Source of the DNA: an uncultured Candidatus Pelagibacter sp.
GTDB lineage: Bacteria; Pseudomonadota; Alphaproteobacteria; Pelagibacterales; Pelagibacteraceae
DNA: 29,820 bases
Reading direction: 5' to 3'
Assembly (NCBI GenBank): GCA_905612335.1
Contig: CAJQRT010000027.1
Location: 1 to 29,820, forward strand
A program made the translations under genes and the position numbers. Under the pieces are notes generated by a model. That model saw only the letters and a list, made by a program, of their open reading frames with translations. It had not been told where the DNA came from and searched no databases. This document shows, piece by piece, positions 7,025 to 15,895 of this stretch (the stretch's first letter is position 1; each line of letters starts with the position of its first letter).

Positions 7025-8257
7025 TTAGTTAATTTTTCCCAATCTTTCTTTTAATATATCTCTATCTTTTTTAGCATCACCACAAGAGTTTACTATGATG
7101 ATAGTATCTTTGTTTATTTTGGGTGCAATTTTTATTGCTTCTGCAAAAGCATGGCAGGGTTCTAAACTTGGGTTTATTTTTTCAAGTTTTGTAACTAGTT
7201 TATATGCATTTAAAGCACCTTCATCAGTTGCAGATGTATATCTTGCTCTCTTAGCATCTTTTAAGAAACAGTGAATAGGTGATACTCCAGGATAATCTAA
7301 TCCAGCAGAAATAGAAGCGGTATCATTAATTTGTCCTTCACTATTCTGACAAACATAGGCTGCAGCTCCATGCAATATTCCAAGTTTAGCACCAGTAGTT
7401 AGAGGTGCTGCATGTAGTTTTGAATTTTTTGGTCCACCAGCCTCAACACCGATTAATTCAATTTGTTTTTTATCATAATCAATAAACTCACTCCAAAAAC
7501 CATAAGCTGAACTTCCACCACCCACACAATTAATAAGTTTAATTTTTTTAGGTATTTTTTTAAACTCAGACTGTATTTGAGTTTTTAACTCTCTTGAAAT
7601 TTGAGTTGTACTCCAGCCACAAATTTTAACAAATATATTAGGACCAACTGTTGAACCAACACACATATGGGTATTATCACAATTTGAAACCCAGTATCGC
7701 ATGCACTCACTAACAGCATCTACCAATGTTTGGCTTCCTGAATAAACAGGTACAACTTCTGCACCATTCTTTTTCATCGCGTCTACATTAGGCTTTTGCC
7801 TTTTTATATCTTTTGCACCCATAAATATTTTACATTTAAGGCCAAACTTTTTAGCAGCCATACTCAGCATCTTTCCAGCATAGCCTGCGCCTGTATCGCC
7901 AACGACATATTTTTTTCCTGCCTTTTTAGCAATCAGGCAATGAACTGTTGCATTGTAAATTTTATGAGCTCCTCCGTTCGCTTCTGACACCATCTTGGCG
8001 TATATTTGAGCTCCGCCTAGGTAATCCGACAGGTTTTGAAGTTTAATAAATGAAGTAGGAGACCCTATGTAGTTTTTAAAGTAATAGTCTCTTTCTTTAA
8101 GGAATTTCTTATCATATCTAAGTTTTTCAAAAAGTTCAGTTAAGTCCTCAATGGGCTTTTTTAAAGTTTCAGGTATAAAATTACCACCAAATTTACCGCC
8201 CCAAAATCCACTTTTGTTGTGCTGATCAATTAAAGGAATTTTTTTTTTAAGCTTCAT
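7025..8257 (-). CDS. trpB: Tryptophan synthase beta chain, divergent active site
   Basis: A 410-residue PLP enzyme of the TrpB fold. The PLP lysine is Lys99 in GGAHKIYN, and the phosphate-binding GGGSSAYGF is present, as are GLDYPGVSP and the late Ser of NSCGDAKKD. The reaction expected is indole plus serine to tryptophan. The active-site loop that reads ETGAGQHG in nearly all TrpBs is DTGAGYAG here (121-128): the catalytic Glu (E. coli Glu109, 22 residues after the PLP lysine, the same spacing) is Asp121, and the Gln-His pair is Tyr-Ala. KREDLNHTGAHK is KMVSEANGGAHK. The position between trpF and trpA makes a tryptophan role most likely, but a changed rate or nucleophile preference is possible. 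Confidence 0.85.
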   Translation of the reverse strand: MKLKKKIPLIDQHNKSGFWGGKFGGNFIPETLKKPIEDLTELFEKLRYDKKFLKERDYYFKNYIGSPTSFIKLQNLSDYLGGAQIYAKMVSEANGGAHKIYNATVHCLIAKKAGKKYVVGDTGAGYAGKMLSMAAKKFGLKCKIFMGAKDIKRQKPNVDAMKKNGAEVVPVYSGSQTLVDAVSECMRYWVSNCDNTHMCVGSTVGPNIFVKICGWSTTQISRELKTQIQSEFKKIPKKIKLINCVGGGSSAYGFWSEFIDYDKKQIELIGVEAGGPKNSKLHAAPLTTGAKLGILHGAAAYVCQNSEGQINDTASISAGLDYPGVSPIHCFLKDAKRARYTSATDEGALNAYKLVTKLEKINPSLEPCHAFAEAIKIAPKINKDTIIIVNSCGDAKKDRDILKERLGKIN

Positions 8258-8876
8258 TGTTAATTAGTTTAATTTTATTTAAAAAAATATTTATTTTTGA
8301 AATATCTTTTAATCCAGATGTTTCTAGACCTCCAGAAATATCTATAATGTCTGCTATTTCTTTATAATTTTCAAGATTATCTTCAATTTGAATATTCCCA
8401 GCCAGCATTAATTCTTTATTAATTTTAATATTTTTAATTAATTGATGATCGAAGGACATACTTTTTTCATAACCTTTGCTGTCAAATAGTATTATGTCTG
8501 CAAGCTCATTATATTCTAAATATCTAACTGTATCACTTTGATCCTTCACAGTTATCGCAACAATAATCTTTTTATTATATCTTTCTTTAATTGATTTAAC
8601 CTCGGATGGGCTGCAATCATAAAGTTGATAATAATCAAATGGTAAATCTTTTATTTTTTCTAAAATATTTTCACTAGGCTTAACTAATACAGCAACATAT
8701 TCTGATTTTTTTTTATCAACCTTTAATAGTTCTTTAAGCTTATCGTGTTCAACAAATCTTTTTGATTTAGGCCAATTACAAATAAACCCTATCATCTTAG
8801 GTGGGTTAGGGTGGGAAGTTAAAAATTCTAAGGTTTTAAAGTCTGAGATCCCACAAATCTTGCAGGGTTGGATCAT
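8247..8876 (-). CDS. trpF: Phosphoribosylanthranilate isomerase
   Basis: A 209-residue TIM-barrel isomerase of tryptophan synthesis. The catalytic pair is visible: Cys8 in the N-terminal KICGIS and Asp132 in ILFDSKG. LAGNIQIEDN and DISGGLETSGLKD match the phosphate-binding end of the barrel (family pattern LAGGL...SGVE...GxKD). The protein is divergent and the overall identity to model TrpF enzymes looks low, but motif order and length fit. It overlaps trpB by 11 bp and pyrF by 4 bp. trpF-trpB-trpA is the standard alphaproteobacterial cluster; the other trp genes are not in this window. Confidence 0.87.
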   Translation of the reverse strand: MIQPCKICGISDFKTLEFLTSHPNPPKMIGFICNWPKSKRFVEHDKLKELLKVDKKKSEYVAVLVKPSENILEKIKDLPFDYYQLYDCSPSEVKSIKERYNKKIIVAITVKDQSDTVRYLEYNELADIILFDSKGYEKSMSFDHQLIKNIKINKELMLAGNIQIEDNLENYKEIADIIDISGGLETSGLKDISKINIFLNKIKLINNEA

Positions 8877-9565
8877 TGATTTAAATGATTAATTAATCTT
8901 TTAATATTACTTTTGATATTACCCTTTATTAACGATCTTCCCATTACAATACCAGAAACCTTATTTTTAAAAGCATCATTGGGCGTCATTACTCTAGACT
9001 GATCATTTGCATCATCTCCAGGCAATCTTATTCCTGGTGTAACAATAAATAAGTTTTTATATTTTTTCCTAACTATTTTTGCCTCTTGTGCAGAACACAC
9101 AATTCCAGCTGCACCTGATTTTTTTATAAGAGCAGCTTGTTTTAATACTAATTGTTCTACTGTTTTGGTATGACCAATTTCTTTAAGTGATTTGTTGTTA
9201 AGGCTTGTTAAGATTGTAACTCCCAATACTTTTAAATTTTTGTTAATTGTTTTCGCTTTTTTTGTAATAGCCTTAAGCATTGTAAGACCACCATTTGCAT
9301 GAACAGTGATGTATTTGCATTTTTTTAAATCTTTTAAACTATCCATTGCAGATAAAGCAGTTTGTGGAATGTCGTTTATTTTTAAATCTAAGAAATAATC
9401 CTTTTTAAAATTTTGAAGAAAGGCTCTTCCATTTTTTGAATAAAAAAACTGTAAGCCAAATTTTGGAATTATTTGAAGTTTATTAGTTTTTGTATGGCTA
9501 ATTATTTTTCTTATCTCTTTTAAATTTGACGTATCACAAGCAACAAAAATATTTTTATTCGTCAT
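8873..9565 (-). CDS. pyrF: Orotidine 5'-phosphate decarboxylase
   Basis: A 230-residue enzyme making UMP from OMP, the last step of de novo pyrimidine synthesis. The catalytic D-K-x-x-D signature is Asp60-x-Lys62-x-x-Asp65 in FLDLKINDIPQT, followed by HANGG, the VTPGIRLPGDD loop and the closing IVMGRSLIKG. Length is typical of the bacterial type. It overlaps ihfB by 11 bp upstream and trpF by 4 bp downstream, so it is embedded in the run. Confidence 0.93.
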   Translation of the reverse strand: MTNKNIFVACDTSNLKEIRKIISHTKTNKLQIIPKFGLQFFYSKNGRAFLQNFKKDYFLDLKINDIPQTALSAMDSLKDLKKCKYITVHANGGLTMLKAITKKAKTINKNLKVLGVTILTSLNNKSLKEIGHTKTVEQLVLKQAALIKKSGAAGIVCSAQEAKIVRKKYKNLFIVTPGIRLPGDDANDQSRVMTPNDAFKNKVSGIVMGRSLIKGNIKSNIKRLINHLNQ

Positions 9566-9845
9566 TGTTTAATTTTTTAAACATTTCCTTGGACATTTTA
9601 AAGTGAATTGTTTTTTTTTGAGGCGTATTTACTTTCTCCCCTGTTTTTGGATTTCTTGATATTCTTGCTTTTTGAATATTAGTAGAAAACATGCCAAAAC
9701 CTCTTAATTCAACACGATCTCCACGTTTAAGTGCCTGCTTTATTTCAGTAAGAATAATATCAGTAAACTTTTCTAGGTCTTTTTTTAAAAAATTTGGGTA
9801 GTTATTAGCGAGTTGTTTTAGAAGCTTTGATTTTACAATAGCCAA
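9555..9845 (-). CDS. ihfB: Integration host factor beta subunit
   Basis: A 96-residue HU/IHF-fold DNA-bending protein. The DNA-binding arm is ELRGFGMFSTN...ARISRNPKTGEKV, with the RNPKTGE signature and the intercalating Pro context. IHF works as an alpha/beta heterodimer in replication, recombination and transcription. The beta call rests on position directly after rpsA, the classic rpsA-ihfB arrangement, as well as sequence. The gene starts 3 bp after the rpsA stop. Confidence 0.92.
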   Translation of the reverse strand: MAIVKSKLLKQLANNYPNFLKKDLEKFTDIILTEIKQALKRGDRVELRGFGMFSTNIQKARISRNPKTGEKVNTPQKKTIHFKMSKEMFKKLNNDE

Positions 9846-9848
9846 TTT

Positions 9849-11579
9849 TTATTCGTCTTCTTTTTTCTTTTTCTCTAAATCATCAGATAATGATGAGAAA
9901 GGTAAATTTTTACCACTTGCTTCAGAACCATAAGTATCTAGTGCAACTTTACGATCAATTTCTTCTAAAAGCTTAATACTTAGTGTTGCTTTTCTTTTAT
10001 CTAAATCTAACTCTTGAATAGCACAGTCAATTCTTTCTCCACCGGTAAATCTAGCAGGTCTTGCGTCAGCTGCGTTAATTGCTATTGCAGATTTTTTAAT
10101 AATGAAATCCATTTCACAACCTTCTGGTCTTACAATAAGGCCTTTATTGTCTGTTGAAATAATTTTAACTGTAATAGCTTGTTTAACTTTTTTATCATTA
10201 AACCAATCAAAAGGGTCTGGTTGAGTTTGACGTAAGCCAACTCTAACTTTTTGTTCTGCAGCTTTTACTTCTAAAACTTTAACTTTTAATTTATCGCCAA
10301 TTTTGTATTTAGCTAATTCTTCTTCACCATTATTTAGGTAAGTTAAATCATTACAATGCAAGAAAGCATCGATATCTAAACCATCAATTTTTAAGAAAAT
10401 AGAATATTCATTTTTACTTGCAACTTCTCCTTCAACTTCCGATCCAATTGGGTAAGTTTTTTCAAACGTTTCAAAAGGGTTATCAGTTGTTAAACGGTGA
10501 GATATTGCTACTCTTCTTTTTTCTTTATCAATTTCAGTGATTACACAATCAATTTCATCACCAACTTTAAACATTTTTTTTGCAGAAATATTTTTTTTAG
10601 TCCAGCTTAATTCACTTGAGTGCAATAAAGTTGATAATCCTTTTTCAAGCTCACAAAAAGCTCCAAAGTCCATAAGCTTAACAACTTTTACTTTGTAGAT
10701 TTTATTTAGTTCATAGTTTGAAATATTTTCAAAAGGGTCTGGTGTAAGTTGTTTTACAGAACAGCCAACTTGAAGCTTTTCAAGATCAACACTGATTACT
10801 TTAAGGTCATGTTTCTCACCGATTGTAAAAACTTCATCAGGGTGATTAACTCTTGAATAAGAAATCTCTTGTAAGTGAACTAAAACATCAAGCTCACCGT
10901 TAACACTAAAGAAACAACCAAATGAACTGTAGCCTTTTACTTCAGCATCTTTAATTAAATCTCCAACTTTGAATTTTTCAACAATTTTAATTTTATCTTC
11001 TTTTTTAAATGAAGAAATTATTTCTCTTCTAGAAACACATGCATTTCCTCTAACTTTATCTAATTTTATTAGCGCAAATTTTTGAGGTTCATTCATTAAA
11101 TGACTTATGTCTTTTAATGGTTTGTCAGAAATTTGAGATCCAGGTAAAAACATTAAAGAACCAGTATCGATGTGTTCAACTATACATCCACCTTTAACAC
11201 GTCCAGTAATTTTACCCATGATAGGTTCATTTTTTTCATAAGCCTCAACAAGCTTATCCCAACCTTGAATTTTTTGAGCTTTTGAAGCTGATACTAACAC
11301 TTCACCTTTTTTATCTTCTAATCTTTCAAGAAGAACAGAAATTTTTTCACCTACTTTTGCCTTATCAAGCATGCCCATACTTTTTAATTCATTGATATCT
11401 AAGATAGGCTCTGATTTTAATCCAGGTACTTCAAGAAATACAAAGTTATCAGTAACTTTATTTACTACACCAGTAATGATTTTTCCTTCTTCAAGATTTG
11501 CTGTTTTAGTAAATTGTGAATTTAGTAGTTGCTCGAACTCTTTAGAGGCGGGGTTTGAAAGGTCTTTATAAATTTCCAT
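9849..11579 (-). CDS. rpsA: 30S ribosomal protein S1
   Basis: A 576-residue S1 with six S1/OB RNA-binding repeats: about residues 33-100, 115-180, 200-270, 287-355, 373-440 and 460-525. Repeat 4 is the clearest (KVVKLMDFGAFCELEKGLSTLLHSSELSW). Repeats 1 and 2 normally hold S1 on the ribosome, the others bind mRNA. An acidic and lysine-rich tail (LEKKKKEDE) follows. The length is close to the family norm. There is no Shine-Dalgarno sequence before the ATG, which overlaps the cmk stop by one base; rpsA leaders often lack one. S1 matters here because many genes in the window also lack good Shine-Dalgarno sites. Confidence 0.96.
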   Translation of the reverse strand: MEIYKDLSNPASKEFEQLLNSQFTKTANLEEGKIITGVVNKVTDNFVFLEVPGLKSEPILDINELKSMGMLDKAKVGEKISVLLERLEDKKGEVLVSASKAQKIQGWDKLVEAYEKNEPIMGKITGRVKGGCIVEHIDTGSLMFLPGSQISDKPLKDISHLMNEPQKFALIKLDKVRGNACVSRREIISSFKKEDKIKIVEKFKVGDLIKDAEVKGYSSFGCFFSVNGELDVLVHLQEISYSRVNHPDEVFTIGEKHDLKVISVDLEKLQVGCSVKQLTPDPFENISNYELNKIYKVKVVKLMDFGAFCELEKGLSTLLHSSELSWTKKNISAKKMFKVGDEIDCVITEIDKEKRRVAISHRLTTDNPFETFEKTYPIGSEVEGEVASKNEYSIFLKIDGLDIDAFLHCNDLTYLNNGEEELAKYKIGDKLKVKVLEVKAAEQKVRVGLRQTQPDPFDWFNDKKVKQAITVKIISTDNKGLIVRPEGCEMDFIIKKSAIAINAADARPARFTGGERIDCAIQELDLDKRKATLSIKLLEEIDRKVALDTYGSEASGKNLPFSSLSDDLEKKKKEDE

Positions 11580-12232
11580 TAAGCTTTTAGTTTCCTATCT
11601 ATAATTTGTTTAATTTTTAAAAAGCATGATCTTTTAGTTAAATTTGTAGTATTAATCAAGATCGAATCTCGAGTTCTCATAAGGGGTGAAACTTTTCTAT
11701 TATAGTCACTTTTGTCACGGTTTTTGATACTTTTTAGGACTTCATTAAAAGATATTTTCTTATTTAGTCCTTTTAACTCTTTATATCTTCTTAAAGCTCT
11801 AGTCTTAGTATTTGCTGTTATAAAAAATTTAAAATCAGCATCAGGAATTATCTTATAAGTTATGTCTCTTCCATCTAAACAAGATCCATTATACTTTTTG
11901 GGAGGGTGATAAGCACTTTTAATTTGAAATGCATGAACAAGTTTTCTTATTTTTTTATCTTTTGATATAATTGATGCCATTGTTCCAACTTCATCCGATA
12001 ATAATTTTTTATTTTGCAAATCTTTCATAGTTAATTTGAGCATCTTTTTTTTTATCAAGCCATGACCATACTTATTTGGTTGGGTAAGTTTAATGTTTGC
12101 AATTAATCTATAAATTTTTCCTGTATCTAAATAAAATAAGTTAAAATGTTTAGAAATTAATTTTGCTTGAGTGCCAGCACCAGCAGCAGCAGGAGAATCT
12201 ATTGCAATTTTAATTTTTTTTTTTAATTTCAT
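11579..12232 (-). CDS. cmk: Cytidylate kinase with degenerate Walker A
   Basis: A 217-residue (d)CMP kinase by context and sequence. IAID...YLDTGKIYR, CLDGRDIT, PDADFKFFITAN and RDKSDYNR...SPL match the NMP-binding and lid segments of the family. The P-loop does not match: where IDGPxGxGKGT is usual, it reads IDSPAAAGAGT (residues 11-21), so the Walker A lysine is Ala19 and the first Gly is Ser13. The codons GGT GCT GGC ACT leave no doubt about the reading. The position between aroA and rpsA is the conserved one. Either the enzyme binds ATP in another way or its activity is reduced. Confidence 0.88.
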   Translation of the reverse strand: MKLKKKIKIAIDSPAAAGAGTQAKLISKHFNLFYLDTGKIYRLIANIKLTQPNKYGHGLIKKKMLKLTMKDLQNKKLLSDEVGTMASIISKDKKIRKLVHAFQIKSAYHPPKKYNGSCLDGRDITYKIIPDADFKFFITANTKTRALRRYKELKGLNKKISFNEVLKSIKNRDKSDYNRKVSPLMRTRDSILINTTNLTKRSCFLKIKQIIDRKLKA

Positions 12233-13557
12233 AAAGATGAATGATTTATATCTTTAACTATTTTCAAAAAAGATGGAAAGGAAGTATTTATAGAATCTTT
12301 ATCGTGAATTTTCCATTTTCCACCAAGGGTTAGGGCAGCAATTGTACTCATCATAAAAACTCTATGATCCTTTAGATAGTTTTTAACAGTTATTGATTTT
12401 TTTATTTCTAAATTAGGTTGCCCATAAATCTTAATAGAATCTTTTGTTAAATCTGTTTTTATACCCATCATATTTAAAATTTTAGAACCCCAAATTAACC
12501 TTGGGCTTTCTTTTTGGTTTAGTTCTGAAAGATCTTTAAAATAAGAAATACCTTTTGCTTTTGCTGCAATTAAAAAAATAACTAAAAATTCATCTATGGC
12601 ACTACTATTTAATTCTGCTGGACAATTAATAGCTTTAAGTTTTTTTGAACTTTTTATTAGAATATCAGAAATTTTTTCTCCTCTGTAATTTTTTTGGTTT
12701 TTAAGTGTTACTCGGGCTCCCATTTTTTTTAAGATTGTAATAACCCCTACTCTAGAAGGATTGATATTTACATTCTTAATTAAAAGTTTTGAATTATCAG
12801 CAAGTGTTGTTAGTACCATAAAAAAAGCACTTGAACTAATGTCTCCTGGAATTTGATAATTGAAGGCATTAATTTTTTTTGGTTTTTTAATATCTATAAA
12901 ATCAAACTTTTTAGTCTTTCTTACTTTGATTGGAATTTTTAAATATTTAAAAAGTAATTCTGTGTGATCTCTTGATTTCTTTGCCTTAATAGAAGTTGTT
13001 CCTGATGCATTTAACGCTGCAAGCATTACGCTACTTTTACATTGAGCTGAGCCCTTGTTCTCCAAATATTTAATACCTTTTGCTGATTGTGTGCCAAGAA
13101 TTATTAAAGGTAGTTTATTCTTTATCTTATAAGAAAATTTTACCCCAAATTTTTCCAAAGGTATGGTTACTCTTGAAAAGTCTCTTTTAGACAAACTTTT
13201 ATCTCCAATTACTTTTATTTTTTTAGGAGATTTAATTAAAAGACCTAGAATTAATCTGCCAAGTGTTCCGGAATTTTTAGCATCTATTGTTAAGTTTTTT
13301 TTATATTTAAAGCCATTAATTCCGTTACCGACTATTTCGCAGTAATTTTTTTGCATCCTCACTTTTATGCCAAGTTTTTTGATGCTATCAATTGCAGCCA
13401 ATACATCTTCTGACATTAAAAGATTGTAACCTTTCGATTTTCCAATTGCTTGAGATGCCAAAAGAACCCATCTTATGCTTAAACTCTTGTCTCCACTAAC
13501 TTGTATCTGTTTATTAAATCTTTTTATTTTATTTTTAATTATGAGTGTTTTCTGCAT
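12229..13557 (-). CDS. aroA: 3-Phosphoshikimate 1-carboxyvinyltransferase (EPSP synthase)
   Basis: A 442-residue EPSP synthase of the shikimate pathway, joining PEP and shikimate 3-phosphate. Motifs in order: SGDKSLSIR (Lys24, Ser25, Arg29), NSGTLGR (95-101, in place of the common GNAGTxxR), GSAQCKS (169-175), GDISSSAFF, the catalytic Asp322-Glu323 (IDEF), ELNQKESPRL (345-354) and DHRVFMMS. The usual ELRVKESDR is altered: Arg is Asn and the final Asp is Pro. It overlaps cmk by 4 bp. Alphaproteobacterial order aroA-cmk-rpsA is kept. Confidence 0.92.
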   Translation of the reverse strand: MQKTLIIKNKIKRFNKQIQVSGDKSLSIRWVLLASQAIGKSKGYNLLMSEDVLAAIDSIKKLGIKVRMQKNYCEIVGNGINGFKYKKNLTIDAKNSGTLGRLILGLLIKSPKKIKVIGDKSLSKRDFSRVTIPLEKFGVKFSYKIKNKLPLIILGTQSAKGIKYLENKGSAQCKSSVMLAALNASGTTSIKAKKSRDHTELLFKYLKIPIKVRKTKKFDFIDIKKPKKINAFNYQIPGDISSSAFFMVLTTLADNSKLLIKNVNINPSRVGVITILKKMGARVTLKNQKNYRGEKISDILIKSSKKLKAINCPAELNSSAIDEFLVIFLIAAKAKGISYFKDLSELNQKESPRLIWGSKILNMMGIKTDLTKDSIKIYGQPNLEIKKSITVKNYLKDHRVFMMSTIAALTLGGKWKIHDKDSINTSFPSFLKIVKDINHSSL

Positions 13558-13560
13558 GCT

Positions 13561-14337
13561 TTAATTGAATTTAAAAGAGTCACCGAAATAAGCATTTTTA
13601 GCCTCAGTGTTATTAATCAATTCATTAGGAGATCCTTGTGCTACAATCTTACAGTTTGATAAAATTATCGCAACATCCACACAAGAAAGTAGATCGCGTG
13701 CTTGGTGATCACAAATACAAATAGTTATATTGCTTTCTGTTTGCAAATTAACAATAATTTCTTGTAGCATTTTAATAGTTAGAACATCTAGCGCTGCGAA
13801 ACACTCGTCAAGTAAGAGAACTTTTGGCTCACTTAATAAAGCAAGGGCAATTACTAGCTTTTTTTTCTGTCCACCAGATAGAAACTTTGCTTTTATATCT
13901 CTGATAGCATCTAATTCAAATTTAGCTATAAGCATGTCAATTTTATGATAAATTAAATTTTTATCATCAATTACAATTTCTGCTATTGCTTTTAAATTAT
14001 CCAATAAAGTAAGATCACTAAAATAACCACCATATTGAGGAACATACCCAATTTTAAATTTTGTTGTTCTCAAATAAATTGGGTAATCAGCAACATCTAT
14101 CCCTTCAAATTTAATTTTACCATAGTCAGGCTTAATTAGTCCTGTGATTAGATTAAAAATTGTTGATTTCCCAACTCCATTTGGCCCTAACATTCCTAAA
14201 ATTTGTCCATGATTAATCTTAAAGCTTACATTGTCTAAAATTTTTCTCTTGCCAAATGATAATGATATATTTTCTAGAGAGATCAGGGGCTTAGAGTTTT
14301 TAAAAGATTTAATTCTAAATTTTTTAATTATACCCAT
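13561..14337 (-). CDS. lptB: LPS export ABC transporter ATPase
   Basis: A 258-residue ABC ATPase. Walker A is GPNGVGKST (51-59), the Q-loop lies in VPQYGGYF, the signature is LSGGQKKK and Walker B is VLLLDECFAALD. Pro is usual after the catalytic Glu; here it is Cys. LptB powers LptFG to pull lipopolysaccharide from the inner membrane. The LptB call rests on direct adjacency to lptC and kdsD; by sequence alone it is a generic branched-chain or LptB-like ATPase. A short non-ABC leader of about 15 residues precedes the domain. It lies 3 bp before aroA. Confidence 0.8.
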   Translation of the reverse strand: MGIIKKFRIKSFKNSKPLISLENISLSFGKRKILDNVSFKINHGQILGMLGPNGVGKSTIFNLITGLIKPDYGKIKFEGIDVADYPIYLRTTKFKIGYVPQYGGYFSDLTLLDNLKAIAEIVIDDKNLIYHKIDMLIAKFELDAIRDIKAKFLSGGQKKKLVIALALLSEPKVLLLDECFAALDVLTIKMLQEIIVNLQTESNITICICDHQARDLLSCVDVAIILSNCKIVAQGSPNELINNTEAKNAYFGDSFKFN

Positions 14338-14338
14338 G

Positions 14339-14923
14339 TTATTTGGTTCCTTTAATTAAAACTTTTTTTTCAGAATCAATCATAAAAATTTTAGTATCTT
14401 TGGTAATAAGATTCATCTCAATCCTATCAGCAAATAAATTTGTTTTTTCTCCAGTATAAATAACGTTTGTAGTAAAAGTTCCAAGATTATTTAAAAAAGA
14501 AAAATCTAAATATTCTCCAGTTATTTTTTGTCCTGTATAAATAACTATTACATTTTCTGAAAAAATAGTATCATAATTTTTTGTATTATATTTACTTAAA
14601 TTAGATGTAATTTTAATTTTGTCAGAATCTTTTATGAATATGTAAGCCACAACATCTTTTAAAAACATTACATCAGAATTTTCAATTTTAATTTCCGCTT
14701 GTTTTGCGGTTATTTGATATTTATTGCCTTTAGCATCTGTGGAAACATAATTAATATCATTAATGTAAGTCGAGGTAGTATTTTGATTTTTATCAATTTT
14801 TTCTATAACTGCAGTTTCCTTTGCATCTTCAAAATTCTTAGTGAAGTATTTTAAATAAAACCAAAATGAAATGATGAAAATAACAAGAACCATTAGAACT
14901 TGTAGGCCCGTTTTTTTATTCAT
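14339..14923 (-). CDS. lptC: LPS export protein LptC-like
   Basis: A 194-residue protein with an N-terminal membrane helix (about 8-26) and a periplasmic beta-rich domain with repeating strands such as ISDVMFLKDVVAYI-type, SNLSKYNTKN and GTFTTNVIYTGEK segments. This is the OstA/LptC-like jellyroll layout. It should form part of the LptBFG-LptC bridge carrying LPS to LptA. The neighbours (KdsD before, LptB after) support the call. In many alphaproteobacteria lptA lies between lptC and lptB; here only one base separates the two, so lptA is not at this site. Confidence 0.8.
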   Translation of the reverse strand: MNKKTGLQVLMVLVIFIISFWFYLKYFTKNFEDAKETAVIEKIDKNQNTTSTYINDINYVSTDAKGNKYQITAKQAEIKIENSDVMFLKDVVAYIFIKDSDKIKITSNLSKYNTKNYDTIFSENVIVIYTGQKITGEYLDFSFLNNLGTFTTNVIYTGEKTNLFADRIEMNLITKDTKIFMIDSEKKVLIKGTK

Positions 14924-15895
14924 TTAATGAATATTTGACTGAAGTATGTTGTGAATATGTACAATTCCAACAGTCTTTTTTTTGTTCTTATCTTTGTGAA
15001 CGCATAGAGAGGTGATTTTTTTTGCATTCATTATAGATAAAGCTTTTTCAGCAAGAGTGTCTTGATTGATGCTGATAGGGTTTTTGGTCATAACCTTTTT
15101 GACAGATAGATCTTGGAGATTATTGCTCATTCCATTAAATCTTCTAATTTGGCCATCTGTAATTATTCCTGTGGTGATTTTCTTATTATTTTGAACAATT
15201 AAAGTGCCAAGTTTTTTGTTTGAAATAATTTGTAAAGCTTTTTTCATATTTAAGTCTTCATATACGAATGGAATTTTACTTCCTGTGATCATTAATTCTT
15301 CAACAGTTCTAAGTTGTGCGCCAAGATTTCCAGAGGGATGAAACTTTTTAAAATCTTTTTTATTAATATTTTTTTTATTCAACACAGCAACTGCTAATGC
15401 ATCACCTATACTTAATTGATTAATTGTGCTTGAAGTTGGAACTATACCAAGACCTGCCTCGGTTACCTCTGGAATAAGAAGTTTGATATCAGAAGCTTTG
15501 TACAATATGGAATTTTTTTTTGACATTATTCCTATTAGAGTGATTTTATTTCGATTTGCATATTTTATAATGTTTTTTAGTTCTTCTGTGGAACCAGAAT
15601 AACTTATTAAAATTAAAATATCTTTTTTTGAAATGCTACCAAGATCACCATGAGAACAGTCGTTTGCAGCTAGTGAAAATGAAGGTGTTCCAACAGAAGA
15701 AAGTGTTGCTGAAATTTTTGCTGCTATTAATCCACTTTTGCCAACTCCACATAATATCACTTTAGATTGACAGTTTGCTAATGATTCTACTGCTTCATTA
15801 AAGGAATTATTGATTGAATTTCTTAATTTTATTAGAGCTTTGATTTCAAGATCAATTACACTTTTTGCAATTTTTTTATAATTTTTTTTTTCCAT
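14924..15895 (-). CDS. kdsD: Arabinose-5-phosphate isomerase (KpsF/KdsD)
   Basis: A 323-residue enzyme converting ribulose 5-phosphate to arabinose 5-phosphate, the first step to KDO. An N-terminal SIS domain (about 30-170) shows GVGKSGLIAAKISATLSSVGTPSF, DCSHGDLGSI and SYSGSTEEL; FHPSGNLGAQL follows. Two CBS domains (about 205-262 and 270-322) are at the C-terminal end, as in KdsD. The family sequence before SHGDLG is usually EA; here it is DC. KdsB, later in the same pathway, is also in this window. The gene abuts both neighbours without a gap. Confidence 0.93.
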   Translation of the reverse strand: MEKKNYKKIAKSVIDLEIKALIKLRNSINNSFNEAVESLANCQSKVILCGVGKSGLIAAKISATLSSVGTPSFSLAANDCSHGDLGSISKKDILILISYSGSTEELKNIIKYANRNKITLIGIMSKKNSILYKASDIKLLIPEVTEAGLGIVPTSSTINQLSIGDALAVAVLNKKNINKKDFKKFHPSGNLGAQLRTVEELMITGSKIPFVYEDLNMKKALQIISNKKLGTLIVQNNKKITTGIITDGQIRRFNGMSNNLQDLSVKKVMTKNPISINQDTLAEKALSIMNAKKITSLCVHKDKNKKKTVGIVHIHNILQSNIH

